From Pseudoalteromonas holothuriae (GTDB lineage Bacteria; Pseudomonadota; Gammaproteobacteria; Enterobacterales; Alteromonadaceae): a stretch of DNA of 64,000 nt. Position 1 is the first letter of the stretch; each line of letters begins with the position of its first letter. The stretch lies in contig NZ_CAMAPC010000008.1 in assembly GCF_945859825.1 (NCBI RefSeq), forward strand, positions 124,001 through 188,000. Direction: 5' to 3'. Position numbers and translations under genes: made by a program. The notes beneath the pieces are model-generated. The model saw only the letters and a program-made list of their open reading frames with translations, was not told where the DNA came from and ran no database searches. Of the stretch, positions 9,157 through 18,150 are shown in pieces.

Positions 9157-9621
9157 GTGTCGGCCCCACTATTAAAAATATACAAAAGAATGCAGTGGCT
9201 GCCATTTGGGCAGTGGCTTTTTAGTAAAGCGGTATGTCGCAAGGCGCCTTATTTTGGCTCAATTAAACCAACAATCACTACTTTAGAGCCAGGTTTATGC
9301 TGCGCAACCATACCAAAGCGCAAAGCTGTGTTTAATCATATTGGTACCATTCATGCGATTGCACAGTGTAATTTAGCCGAATTATGTGCTGGTGTGATGG
9401 TCGATGCGACGGTACCACATAAAACGCATCGCTGGATCCCCAAAGGCATGACAGTTCAATATTTGAAAAAGGCAGAAACGAATTTACGTGCCCAAGCAAG
9501 CATTGAGTTACCTAGGCAGTGGCAAGATAAAGAAGACTTAATTGTACCTGTTGAAGTGTTTGACGAGCAGGGTAACAAGGTGTTTCACGCAGATATAAAC
9601 ATGTATATTACTGCGCGGTAG
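9157..9621 (+). CDS. DUF4442-type hot-dog fold protein, putative thioesterase
   Basis: About 154 residues. The GTG at 9157 is chosen because AGAGG lies 8 bp upstream and the open frame before it is low-complexity AT-rich sequence. The fold is inferred from the central helix NHIGTIHAIAQCNLAELCAGV followed by strands (MTVQYLKKAETNLRAQASI, VPVEVFDEQGNKVFHADINMYI), the pattern of DUF4442 proteins related to acyl-CoA thioesterases. Enzyme activity is not proven for most members. The 3' end overlaps the convergent bactofilin gene by 14 bp. Confidence 0.7.
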   Translation: MSAPLLKIYKRMQWLPFGQWLFSKAVCRKAPYFGSIKPTITTLEPGLCCATIPKRKAVFNHIGTIHAIAQCNLAELCAGVMVDATVPHKTHRWIPKGMTVQYLKKAETNLRAQASIELPRQWQDKEDLIVPVEVFDEQGNKVFHADINMYITAR

Positions 9622-10000
9622 TCTTATCTTTTATTGAGGTGATATTTGTCACCTCAGTCTTGTGTGCGAGTTTACCCTCAATCAGCGCACCCGCCTCAAT
9701 ACTTAACGTGTCGTGGGTCACGTCACCGTGTACTTTGGCTGTTTGTTCTAAGATGACCTTGTCAGCATCAATGCAACCATCAACAGTACCTTTTATTCTA
9801 ATTCGGTGTGCTTTTACATTTCCTTCAATAATACCATGCAGGCCTACAATGAGTGTGTTGACATCTAAATCACCAATTACTTTACCATCTACTTGTAACT
9901 CACCCTCACAAAAGATATGCCCCTCTATAACCGTATTAGGAGATATCAAAGCTGGGACACCTGAAGCTGCTTTATTGTTGCCTAGTAAACTATTGAACAC
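9608..10000 (-). CDS. Bactofilin, polymer-forming cytoskeletal protein
   Basis: A 130-residue bactofilin. Repeated short beta strands (VIEGHIFCEGELQVDGKVIG, then GIIEGNVKAHRIRIKGTVDG) build the right-handed beta helix of this family, with short disordered tails at each end. Bactofilins form membrane-associated filaments that position cell-wall enzymes. The start overlaps by 11 bp the stop of an M23 peptidase gene, a pairing seen in several Gram-negative bacteria and linked to cell shape. Partner function is inferred from that synteny. Confidence 0.93.
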   Translation of the reverse strand: MFNSLLGNNKAASGVPALISPNTVIEGHIFCEGELQVDGKVIGDLDVNTLIVGLHGIIEGNVKAHRIRIKGTVDGCIDADKVILEQTAKVHGDVTHDTLSIEAGALIEGKLAHKTEVTNITSIKDKTTAQ

Positions 10001-11168
10001 GATTAATTACCTTAGTTAACTTAATTGGGTTTATGTGTTTGCCGTTTTGTAGTACTTCATAATGTAAGTGAGTACTTGTACTTCGTCCAGTACTACCCAT
10101 TAAAGCAATTACTTCAGATTTGCTGATCTGTTGCCCTTTTTTTACTTTAATGGTGTGCAAGTGACCAAAACGAGATACTAAACCGTGTTCATGTTGAATT
10201 TCGATGAATTTACCATAACCGCCATTGCTACCAGCTCTGAGTACAGTGCCTGCGGCTGGTGCAATAATTTCAGTTTTATGCCAACCTGCTAAATCGACCC
10301 CTTTGTGATAAGCACGTTGGCCTGTTATAGGGTCTTTGCGAAAACCAAACCGACTCGAAATATAATAGTCACTTTTGGCAACAGGCATAGAGTCAGGTAA
10401 AGTTGTGATTACCTGTTCTAAATTATTGAGTGTTACTAGGCTGTCGATTGCACTTAGGTAGTCTTGAGGAAGTTGCTCTAACTCAAGCTGATGATAAGGG
10501 CCACCTTGTGCCAGTGCTGACCTTTTTGTTGCTGCAATACCGACTTCAGCCAAACCATTAGCAAGTGTATTCGCGCGGTTTTGTATGTTATTAGAAATTA
10601 GGTTCAAAAAGTGTTGTTGACTAGTAATTAAGTGCTGTGCCTGTAAGCTAAAGTGCGGTTGTTTTTCTAATGTTACTTCTTGCAGCGTGCGATTATTGCT
10701 GGCATTTTTTTGCTCAACTTCAGCTGAGGAGAGAGGTTTTTGAGGCTCAGAAGCGTCTTTATTTTCTTCGCTGGGAAGTTGAGTGGCACTCTCATTTGTT
10801 TCGTTTAATGATTCTAATAAAGAACTCGGTAACGCATCCACTAAGCTTTGCAGCATTAACTGTTTTTCAGTGAGTTCGTTAAGTGTTTGCTGTTGTTGTG
10901 CAAGCTGCGCTTGCATTTGTTGTTTTTCGCTTAAAAATAACTGTTTGTCAGAATGTGTTTGGGCTTTCAAGACAGAGATATCTGTTTGGTGCTGTACGAC
11001 AGACTGAGCATTCATGACTGCCCACGCTATAGCACTTGATACTAAAAATAGCAGTAATGGTTGTACCCAGCTTGGCAAGGTCAACATATAAATTTCACCA
11101 TTTTGGCGTATTAATATTTGCCTTGGCTGGAATAGTATTTTAAATAGGCGATTGATTAGCTTCAACAT
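9990..11168 (-). CDS. M23-family metallopeptidase, membrane-anchored, bactofilin partner
   Basis: Predicted peptidoglycan endopeptidase or an activator-type homologue. The ATG at 11168 gives a cytoplasmic stretch, then a membrane helix (PSWVQPLLLFLVSSAIAW), a Gln-rich coiled coil (~residues 55-110), and a C-terminal LytM/M23 domain. Zinc-ligand motifs are visible as SSRFGFRKDPITGQRAYHKGVDLAG (H..D) and STHLHYEVLQNG (HLH), so the site looks catalytic. Translation of the downstream bactofilin is coupled by an 11 bp overlap. Together they probably act on cell shape or local wall remodelling. The ribosome site is weak. Confidence 0.88.
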   Translation of the reverse strand: MLKLINRLFKILFQPRQILIRQNGEIYMLTLPSWVQPLLLFLVSSAIAWAVMNAQSVVQHQTDISVLKAQTHSDKQLFLSEKQQMQAQLAQQQQTLNELTEKQLMLQSLVDALPSSLLESLNETNESATQLPSEENKDASEPQKPLSSAEVEQKNASNNRTLQEVTLEKQPHFSLQAQHLITSQQHFLNLISNNIQNRANTLANGLAEVGIAATKRSALAQGGPYHQLELEQLPQDYLSAIDSLVTLNNLEQVITTLPDSMPVAKSDYYISSRFGFRKDPITGQRAYHKGVDLAGWHKTEIIAPAAGTVLRAGSNGGYGKFIEIQHEHGLVSRFGHLHTIKVKKGQQISKSEVIALMGSTGRSTSTHLHYEVLQNGKHINPIKLTKVINRVQ

Positions 11169-11241
11169 AATTACAAAAATTCTTAAACAACAGTTCACAA
11201 TAACAAGATTAATACAAAAATCCAGCATATTTACATAATAA

Positions 11242-11265
11242 AAAGGTGTGCATTTGCACACCTTT
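11242..11265 (-). terminator. Terminator after fahA
   Basis: AAAGGTGTGC and GCACACCTTT form a perfect 10 bp stem with an ATTT loop; on the minus strand a T-rich tract follows. It lies 27 bp after the fahA stop. Confidence 0.8.
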
Positions 11266-11291
11266 GATTTTTATCTGCTTTTAATTTGGGA

Positions 11292-12605
11292 TTATTTAGC
11301 AGGTAGAACTGTGCCTTCAACAGAGCCAAATCCGATGCGATTAAAGCCGTCGGTTTCACACCAACCACGCATAATCACTTTGTCACCATCTTCTAGGAAC
11401 TTACGCTCTTCGCCATTTGCTAATGTGATTGATTGCTTACCACCACGTGAGAGCTCTAATAAAGAACCCGCTTCTTCGTGCTCAGGACCAGACTGAGTAC
11501 CAGAACCAAGCATATCACCAGGTAAGAAGTTACACCCATTTACAGTATGATGAGTAACCATTTGTGCTACGGTCCAGTAACTGTGCTTGAAGCTTGATGC
11601 CGAGAGTTTAGCTGCAGCTTGTTGAGCATCACGCATTTTTTGTGTCTCTAATGAAACGTCCATTTGAATGTCAAATGCACCTGCTTCACGGTTGTGACTT
11701 GATTCAAGATAATCCATTGGTTGTGGATCTTTACTATCTCGATGCCACTGAGTGCGATAAGGCGCAAGTGCTTCAGTTGTTACAATCCATGGAGATACGG
11801 TAGAGGCGAAGTTTTTAGCTAGGAATGGACCCAAAGGTTGGTATTCCCACGCTTGTAAATCACGTGCAGACCAGTCATTGAACAAGCAAAAGCCAAACAC
11901 ATGGTTTTCAGCGTTTTCAATTGCAATTTGTTCACCCAGTTCGTTGCCTTTACCAAGGTAAATACCAAGCTCTAGTTCATAATCAAGGCGCTTACACGGC
12001 CCGAATGACGGCGTATCTGCGTCAGGTGCTTTGGTTTGGCCTTTAGGGCGATGAAATGCTTGACCTGATACATCGATAGACGATGAACGACCATGGTAAC
12101 CAATAGGTACCCATTTATAGTTTGGTAGTAATGGGTTATCAGGGCGGAATAACTTACCTACTGCTGTAGCATGGTAAATAGATGTATAAAAATCAGTATA
12201 GTCACCAATGTGACATGGCATTGAATACTCAACGTCAGTTTGTGCTACTAATGCACCTTCAAGTGCTGATTTATGCTCAGAGCCTTCACGTAGTGCACGA
12301 GATAATGCTAAGCGAAGCGCCGACCAATGCGCTTGGCCTAATCCCATAAATTCATTTAAAGCTTGTGCGTTAGCAGCTTCTGCTGCCTCTTGTGCTTTTG
12401 CTGAAAAAATACCTGCGTTTGCAACTACTGCAAGATCCAATACTTGGTCGCCAATGGCTACGCCACCGCGAAACTCTTCATTACTATCTTTACGACGAAA
12501 TACCGCAAACGGTAAATTTTGAATTGGAAAATCGGTACCGGCTTGGTTTGCACTTGCTACCCAGCTAGTTAGATTAATATCATGCGTTTCATTAATAAAA
12601 GACAT
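11292..12605 (-). CDS. fahA: Fumarylacetoacetase
   Basis: Last enzyme of tyrosine and phenylalanine breakdown: hydrolyses fumarylacetoacetate to fumarate and acetoacetate. The N-terminal SH3-like domain (to ~residue 120) is followed by the catalytic FAH fold with DYTDFYTSIYHATAVG, PIGYHGRSSSI, the metal-ligand strand DYELELGIYLGKGNELG and FNDWSARDLQAWEYQPLGPF. Its 437 residues match the long eukaryote-like FAH family. RBS AAGGAAAGG precedes the ATG. It lies downstream of hppD, but a terminator hairpin stands between them, so part of its expression may be separate. No homogentisate dioxygenase gene is nearby. Confidence 0.95.
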   Translation of the reverse strand: MSFINETHDINLTSWVASANQAGTDFPIQNLPFAVFRRKDSNEEFRGGVAIGDQVLDLAVVANAGIFSAKAQEAAEAANAQALNEFMGLGQAHWSALRLALSRALREGSEHKSALEGALVAQTDVEYSMPCHIGDYTDFYTSIYHATAVGKLFRPDNPLLPNYKWVPIGYHGRSSSIDVSGQAFHRPKGQTKAPDADTPSFGPCKRLDYELELGIYLGKGNELGEQIAIENAENHVFGFCLFNDWSARDLQAWEYQPLGPFLAKNFASTVSPWIVTTEALAPYRTQWHRDSKDPQPMDYLESSHNREAGAFDIQMDVSLETQKMRDAQQAAAKLSASSFKHSYWTVAQMVTHHTVNGCNFLPGDMLGSGTQSGPEHEEAGSLLELSRGGKQSITLANGEERKFLEDGDKVIMRGWCETDGFNRIGFGSVEGTVLPAK

Positions 12606-12659
12606 TGCCTTTCCTTTTTACTTTTGGTTAAAGCTATTTTGCCTTAACTAAAATGGAAA

Positions 12660-12682
12660 AAGCAGCTTTTAAAAAGCTGCTT
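12660..12682 (-). terminator. Terminator-like hairpin between hppD and fahA
   Basis: AAGCAGCTTTT and AAAAGCTGCTT arms, followed on the minus strand by TTTTCC. It lies 25 bp after the hppD stop and could reduce read-through into fahA. Confidence 0.65.
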
Positions 12683-12706
12683 GTGAAAATAATAACTTTA
12701 AAAAGT

Positions 12707-13753
12707 TTATAATACGCCGCGACGCTCTTGATCTCGCTCAATTGACTCGAACAATGCTTGGAAATTACCTTCTCCAAAGCCACCATCATCAACACGCTGG
12801 ATCATTTCAATGAAGATAGGGCCGAACAGGTTCTTCGAGAAAATTTGTAATAGGTAGCAGTTTTCGCTTTGGCTATCTACCAAGATCTGGTGCTTTCTAA
12901 TTTTCTCTTTATCTTCTTTAACCCAAGGTACTCGGTCAAAAATTGTCTCGTAGTACTCCGGGATGATATCTAAAGTAGCAATCGTTGACTGATCGAGTTG
13001 ATCAAGAGATGCAACTAAGTCATTCGTTAAGAATGCTAAGTGCTGTACACCTGGACCATTGTACTCATCTAGGTACTCATCAATTTGATTGTTGTTGTCG
13101 TCTTTACCTTCGTTGATTGGAATAGAGAAGGTGCCACAAGGCGACTTAAGTGCATAAGAAAGTAGTGCCGTTTTTTGACCTTTAATATCAAAGTAACGTA
13201 CTTCTTCAAAGCCAAATACGTTTTTGTAGAAGTTAGCCCATGTTTCCATAGTGCCTTTGTAAACATTATTGGTTAGGTGATCTATGCGTAAGAAGCCTTT
13301 GTCTTTAACAATGTTTTGTTCTTCTAAATCTACAAAGTCATTGTCATAGATTGAACCTTTATCACCAAATATTTCGATAAAGTAAATTAGGCTATCCCCG
13401 ATACCGTAGATTGCAGGGTATGGGAAATCTTTATTTGCAGACTCAGTGGCAGGTTTTGCGCCGCGCTCTACAGCAACTTCAAATGCTTTTTGTGCATTCT
13501 CTACGCGCCAACCCATTGAGCAAATTGCTGGACCATGGCTTTTTGCAAATGCTGCTGAGAAGCCTTCACGTTCGTTATTTAGTAGAAAGTGAATGTCGTT
13601 CTGGTTGTAATATACGACGTCTTTGTCTTTATACTTTTTAAGTTTTGAGAAACCAAAATCGGTGAACACTTTATCCATATAGTCCGCATCTGGTGTTGCG
13701 TACTCGGTAAACTCGATACCAACTAAACCTAGTGGGTTCTTTACTTCACTCAT
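12707..13753 (-). CDS. hppD: 4-hydroxyphenylpyruvate dioxygenase
   Basis: Fe(II) enzyme that turns 4-hydroxyphenylpyruvate into homogentisate in tyrosine breakdown. Two vicinal-oxygen-chelate halves are visible: the N-terminal half starts LGLVGIEFTEYATPD, the C-terminal half starts RIDHLTNNV (first iron His). HLAFLTNDL holds the second His, and the third ligand Glu lies in GPIFIEMIQR. Its 348 residues are normal for bacterial HPPD. The start at 13753 is preferred over an ATG six bases upstream because GGGAG then has a normal spacing. A TyrR-type operator lies about 300 bp upstream. Confidence 0.95.
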   Translation of the reverse strand: MSEVKNPLGLVGIEFTEYATPDADYMDKVFTDFGFSKLKKYKDKDVVYYNQNDIHFLLNNEREGFSAAFAKSHGPAICSMGWRVENAQKAFEVAVERGAKPATESANKDFPYPAIYGIGDSLIYFIEIFGDKGSIYDNDFVDLEEQNIVKDKGFLRIDHLTNNVYKGTMETWANFYKNVFGFEEVRYFDIKGQKTALLSYALKSPCGTFSIPINEGKDDNNNQIDEYLDEYNGPGVQHLAFLTNDLVASLDQLDQSTIATLDIIPEYYETIFDRVPWVKEDKEKIRKHQILVDSQSENCYLLQIFSKNLFGPIFIEMIQRVDDGGFGEGNFQALFESIERDQERRGVL

Positions 13754-14058
13754 TGTCATACTCCCGCAATTAAGCAAATTGGGTTGCTTGTTAGATTATG
13801 TATTTTCAGTATGCGAATGATTAATCAAAAAGTGTAATAGGGGAAGAGAGAGAAGATATTTAGATAAGTGCTGCTATGTAAATTTAATGAGACAAAGAGT
13901 TTAAAGTGGTACCTATTTAAGGTTTGATAGGTTTAATTTAAAGAAAAGCACCTAGAGCTAGCCTCAATAATGAATGTTAAAATCAATATATTCAATGGTT
14001 TAGTTTTGTTTTTCTATGAAATGATAAACCAGATAGTATTCAAATTTACTATTGCATT

Positions 14059-14076
14059 TGTATAGTAAGGTTTACA
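14059..14076. promoter_or_regulatory. TyrR-box-like operator upstream of hppD
   Basis: TGTATA, six bases, TTTACA: 11 of 12 bases of the TyrR consensus TGTAAA-N6-TTTACA. A weaker half-site (TGTAAA near 13875) lies closer to hppD. The tyrR gene is in the same window at 37176. Regulation of hppD by TyrR is inferred. Confidence 0.5.
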
Positions 14077-14449
14077 TTTTACTGTGTCGGTTCATGCTAG
14101 GCGACTATCGAACCTTAGGTGTGGATAAGAGTTTTGAAATAGCTAAATACGTAATTATATCAATTTTACTAAAACATTGATGATTCTAGGAGCTAAATGA
14201 CCCATTAGTGGTGTTAAAAGTGACTTATGTTGAATAACGACATACCGGAATTTTGTTTGGTTACTAAGCCATTTATTTAATGCAATTAGTATAACGCATA
14301 TTATCAACCATCTAATGATGACAGTTTGTTCAATATCATGGCCGCTTTATGCAGTTATAGCAGGCTAATACAAGTGAAAACAATGCAGATAGAGGGCTAA
14401 ATAGTTTTATGGAGCAAATTCGCTTATCCTGAGCTGAAGCTCTTTAGGC
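14077..14449. other. Rest of the hppD upstream gap
   Basis: The hppD-POT gap is unusually long (about 745 bp in all, from 13754 to 14498). Apart from the TyrR-like site and the POT terminator I see no gene, RNA or repeat in it. Confidence 0.5.
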
Positions 14450-14483
14450 AAAAAGAGCAAGGTATACTTGCCTTGCTCTTTTT
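14450..14483. terminator. Terminator after the POT transporter gene
   Basis: AAAAAGAGCAAGG and CCTTGCTCTTTTT are perfect 13 bp arms with an 8-base loop. A and T flanks on both sides make it bidirectional; it serves the POT gene, which ends at 14499 on the minus strand. Confidence 0.85.
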
Positions 14484-14498
14484 TAATATCGCTTTTAT

Positions 14499-15995
14499 TT
14501 AAGCGGTGGTTGTGGCTGTTAGGCCTCGTTTTTCCCAAAACTTAGCTTTGAAGCTCAACAGTACCAAGATGATACCAATACCAATACTAAATAAAGAGAT
14601 TTGTAAGTATAGCGCTGGGATTTCTTCTACTTTGTTTGGATCGAAGCCACCGGCCAATAATCCTGCGATGATATTACCAATTGAGTAGGTTAATACGAAT
14701 ACGCCCATCATTTGACCTGAAAAACGCTGTGGTGATAAACGGCTTACTGCACTGAGGGCTACAGGGCTTAAGCAAAGCTCACCAACTGTGTGTAGAAAGT
14801 ATGTTGTGACTAGCCAATACGGTGCAACCTTGAGGCCTTCAGCAGCATAATGTGCGGCCATAAACATCACTAAGAAACCTGATGCCATTATGATAAGACC
14901 AAGCGCACACTTTACGCTGTAAGATGGAGAGATCATTTTTTTAGACAGGTTGATCCAAAGTGCTGCAAAAAATGGCGATAACACGATGATAAAAATCGCG
15001 TTAAGTGATTGGAACCATGCAGTTGGGATTTCAAAACTGCCGACTAGGCGGTCAGTATAGTCACGAGCAAATAGATTGAGTGATGAACCAGCTTGTTCAA
15101 AACCAGACCAAAAACATGCTGAGGCCACACAAACTAGAAATAAAGCCCACATACGGCGTTTTTCGTCTTCGTTTAACTTACCCTTAAAATAAATCATGCC
15201 AAAATAGATGAAGAAAATGAGAGTAAATGCGACGGCAACATATTTTGCAATCACGACGGGGTTGATGGTAATCATCCCCGTAGTTGCGGCAATAACGACC
15301 GCAGCAGTAGTGGCAATAAAGGCAGCAATACCAAACCAAGTGTTTTTAATCCCTTTTGGTGTTAATGGGTTGGCAGGTGCTGCGCTATGGCTTGGTAGGT
15401 GTTTAGTTGTTAGGTAATATTGAATTAGACCAATACCCATACCTACAGCCGCTGCGCCAAATGCCCAATGCCAGCCTACATTTTCCATAAAGTAGCCACA
15501 AACATAGTAACCTATGATGGAACCTAGATTGATACCCATATAGTAAATGGCATAGCCACTATCGCGACGCTCGTCTTCACTTGAGTATAATTGCCCCACC
15601 ATGGCACTAATATTTGGTTTTAACAAACCAGTACCTGAGGCAACAAAAATTAAACCAATAAAGAATGAATAATCGTGTGGTACGGCTAAAATAATATGAC
15701 CTATCATGATAATGATGCCGCCATACCAAACCGCTTTTTGACCACCAAATAAACGGTCAGCAAGCCAACCACCAGGTAAGCCTAAAAAGTACACAGCGCC
15801 AGTATACAAACCGTATATGGCTGCAGCGGATGCAACTGTGAAACCGAGACCTTCTTCTTGTAAGCTTGCTGTCATAAATAAAACAAGTAAAGCTCGCATG
15901 CCGTAGTAACTCATTCTTTCCCACATCTCAGTGAAAAATAGAGTCGAAAGTCCTTTTGGGTGACCGAAAAAGCCCCCATTTGAAGATGAACTCAT
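14499..15995 (-). CDS. POT-family proton-coupled oligopeptide transporter
   Basis: Imports di- and tripeptides with protons across the inner membrane. The PTR2 signatures are clear: TEMWERMSYYGMRALLVLFM near residue 20 (the ExxER motif), GGWLADRLFGGQ after helix 2, GTGLLKPNISAMVG, and YYMGINLGSIIGYYVCGY. About 14 hydrophobic segments and 498 residues match bacterial DtpA-like proteins. AGGAAG precedes the ATG. It is monocistronic. Peptide uptake fits a protein-degrading marine heterotroph. Confidence 0.94.
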   Translation of the reverse strand: MSSSSNGGFFGHPKGLSTLFFTEMWERMSYYGMRALLVLFMTASLQEEGLGFTVASAAAIYGLYTGAVYFLGLPGGWLADRLFGGQKAVWYGGIIIMIGHIILAVPHDYSFFIGLIFVASGTGLLKPNISAMVGQLYSSEDERRDSGYAIYYMGINLGSIIGYYVCGYFMENVGWHWAFGAAAVGMGIGLIQYYLTTKHLPSHSAAPANPLTPKGIKNTWFGIAAFIATTAAVVIAATTGMITINPVVIAKYVAVAFTLIFFIYFGMIYFKGKLNEDEKRRMWALFLVCVASACFWSGFEQAGSSLNLFARDYTDRLVGSFEIPTAWFQSLNAIFIIVLSPFFAALWINLSKKMISPSYSVKCALGLIIMASGFLVMFMAAHYAAEGLKVAPYWLVTTYFLHTVGELCLSPVALSAVSRLSPQRFSGQMMGVFVLTYSIGNIIAGLLAGGFDPNKVEEIPALYLQISLFSIGIGIILVLLSFKAKFWEKRGLTATTTA

Positions 15996-16352
15996 ATGTA
16001 CTTCCTAATTAAATCAAATGTGTTGTGAGGCCTTATAATAATCATTACGTGCAAATAGTTATGTAATTTGAACGGGTGGCCAATGTAAGTAATTACGCAG
16101 TATTGAGCGCATATCGCGCGACTAACTATGCATTAAAAACGCGTCAGTATAACCAGATGAAAGAGATTGGGGAAGTGTAACTCGGTAAATAGCATTAAAT
16201 TTGTTGCAAAAATGTACTTTAGATATATTTTATATTGTATTCATTTGTGTGTTTGCGTAGCACCATCAAAAAGCTGCTATGTGAGAGTATAGGTATGTTT
16301 TCTATGTGAATATAGTATGTTATCTATTGGATAAATCATTGGGCAAGTGTGC

Positions 16353-16608
16353 TTATCTAGGGCGAGTTGAATTTTGAGGTATGAGTTTTTTCAAATCAAA
16401 GGCTGTCATTACGCTAAGTGAGCAATGCAGCATAATAGTTTATATCAGTTGCGAATGACAAACTAGTGGAAGCCTTTGGCCAACGCCATTCGGACATTTT
16501 TGCTACGTTATCACCTCGCTTACATAGAATCATGATGGATGCAGGTTCTGTCTTGGAGAAATACCCGAATGACTGCTGCAACAAACAGTAAAGATCAACA
16601 GCCCTAGA
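16353..16608 (+). repeat. Dispersed structured repeat, copy 1
   Basis: About 255 bp that matches the reverse complement of 47016-47273 with roughly four-fifths identity by eye and few small gaps. It contains two nested inverted pairs (GTCATTACGC with GCGAATGAC, and GCCATTCGG with CCGAATGAC about 95 bp apart). It carries no credible gene; the open frame across it is broken in copy 2. See findings. Confidence 0.8.
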
Positions 16609-16738
16609 GCGGCTTAAGGTTACAGTCGTTGTAAGTGGTAGTTTATTAATTGTTGAATCTTTAATGTTAATGTATTTAGGGCCTGCAAAAAGCAAGCCCT
16701 AATCTTGATAACATATCGCCAGTATTGGCTATGCTCGC

Positions 16739-17950
16739 TTATTCACTGCAGTAGCTATCTACGAAGGTTAAGTCGTTAATATGTGCAGGACCATCCATCA
16801 CATAGCTCGCTTCAGCTGTGCTGGGGTTTAGTGTGTAAATTTTGGCATTTTCTGAGCTATTTCGTGCGGAAACATAAATGGTCCCATTGTTTGCTATTGC
16901 AATGCCTGATGCCCACTGTAATCCATGGGTACCAATTAGATCTAAACTCATGTTCGCTTCATCCAAAGTATATAGCGCCTGACCTGTTAATACGTAAAGA
17001 ACGTTATTATCGGCTGAGTATGCAATATCTCCATGCTTAAAGTCTTCACCTGCAAACGTTAATTTGCCAAGAACGGACTTATTACCGGTCTGTAAATCGA
17101 AATCATACATGTATGTTTTACTTGTAGAGCGTAGCGATTGACCATCAGGGGTAACGACTGAGCGATAAATTGGGTACGATGTTGTATCCGCAGCGGCGAC
17201 TTCGCTATTGGTATCAAGGTCATAGGTCCAAAGCTTTGATGCTTTAGTCGCTTTGTCTTGTTGCTCCATAAAGTACAGAGTACCCTCTTTGCTGGCTATA
17301 TTTGACGCAGTATGAGATAGTCCGGTGAGTATACTGTAATTTGCTGCATTAAGGTCAAAGTAATAAACATAACCTACTTGCTCTGAACCATAATCGTTAA
17401 TACCAAATAGGCCACCAGAGCAGGTACGAGCAACAGTGCCCGTGACAGAAACGTTATCTATAAACGCCCCATATGAGTTTGACTCACCAGTCCCAGTAAA
17501 CTTTAATTCTGTAGTTTCAGAACTGGCTGTAACATTAATGCTATAATGTTGCCATCCTCGTTGAGTTGCGTTTAAATTAGCAACTTCATCACCATTCCAA
17601 AAAACCTTGGCTTGGTTGGTATCGCTATCACCTTCAACTCTTGGAGAATAATAAAAACTCAGTACATAGCTTTGATTTGGGCTTGTGGTGATATTTTGCA
17701 TCATGCTGTAGTTAGCGGTTGAATCAAGCTCAATATATTGATTACCATCTTGCGCAGCAATAATATTTAAAGAATTGGTTTGAATCTCAAACTGTGCGCC
17801 ATCACGTTGCCAGCCAGTTACAGAATTAAGTAAAGTCCATTTTTGTGAAACAACATCCTGTTCAAATGACCCATTGGTCACTAAGTTATTTGCAAATGTG
17901 CTGCCTACCGACAGAACAGATGCCACACCAAGCAAGTGATGTAATTTCAT
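16739..17950 (-). CDS. Secreted protein with DUF642/CBM-like and propeller-like domains
   Basis: A 403-residue exported protein. The ATG at 17950 is chosen: AGGAG sits 8 bp upstream, and the product starts with a signal peptide (MKLHHLLGVASVLSVGSTFA). Residues ~23-175 resemble a DUF642 or carbohydrate-binding jelly roll (NLVTNGSFEQD, then WQHYSINVTASSETTELKFTG and GAFIDNVSVTG). Residues ~200-395 contain repeated strands (LYFMEQQDKATKASKLWTYD, VLYVLTGQALYTLD, TIYVSARNSSENAKIYTL) suggesting a beta propeller. No catalytic motif is seen. It lies 200 bp downstream of the polymer operon on the same strand; whether it is linked to it is unknown. Confidence 0.75.
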   Translation of the reverse strand: MKLHHLLGVASVLSVGSTFANNLVTNGSFEQDVVSQKWTLLNSVTGWQRDGAQFEIQTNSLNIIAAQDGNQYIELDSTANYSMMQNITTSPNQSYVLSFYYSPRVEGDSDTNQAKVFWNGDEVANLNATQRGWQHYSINVTASSETTELKFTGTGESNSYGAFIDNVSVTGTVARTCSGGLFGINDYGSEQVGYVYYFDLNAANYSILTGLSHTASNIASKEGTLYFMEQQDKATKASKLWTYDLDTNSEVAAADTTSYPIYRSVVTPDGQSLRSTSKTYMYDFDLQTGNKSVLGKLTFAGEDFKHGDIAYSADNNVLYVLTGQALYTLDEANMSLDLIGTHGLQWASGIAIANNGTIYVSARNSSENAKIYTLNPSTAEASYVMDGPAHINDLTFVDSYCSE

Positions 17951-18150
17951 ATTTAGACTCCTACGACTCAAAAGTAACTAACTCCGATGTCAAAATTTTA
18001 CATTTACTAATCATATATTCGTATTTTTTGAGGTTTAGATCAATGGCAAGAATAAAAAACAGACGATCTAACTAGGCGAAATTTAAATTACGGCACTTTT
18101 TCTAATCCTTTAGCATGTGTTTTTATAGTTAATGAGAACAATATTTATTA

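Noticed and set aside
16414..16695. 93-residue open frame on the minus strand
   Set aside because: It lies mostly inside the dispersed repeat; the matching stretch in copy 2 does not keep the frame and there is no ribosome site. The repeat nature explains it.
16675..16702. TTAGGGC/GCCCTAA inverted repeat after the DUF642-like gene as a terminator
   Set aside because: Seven-pair stem with a 13-base loop and no T run on the minus strand; too weak to call.
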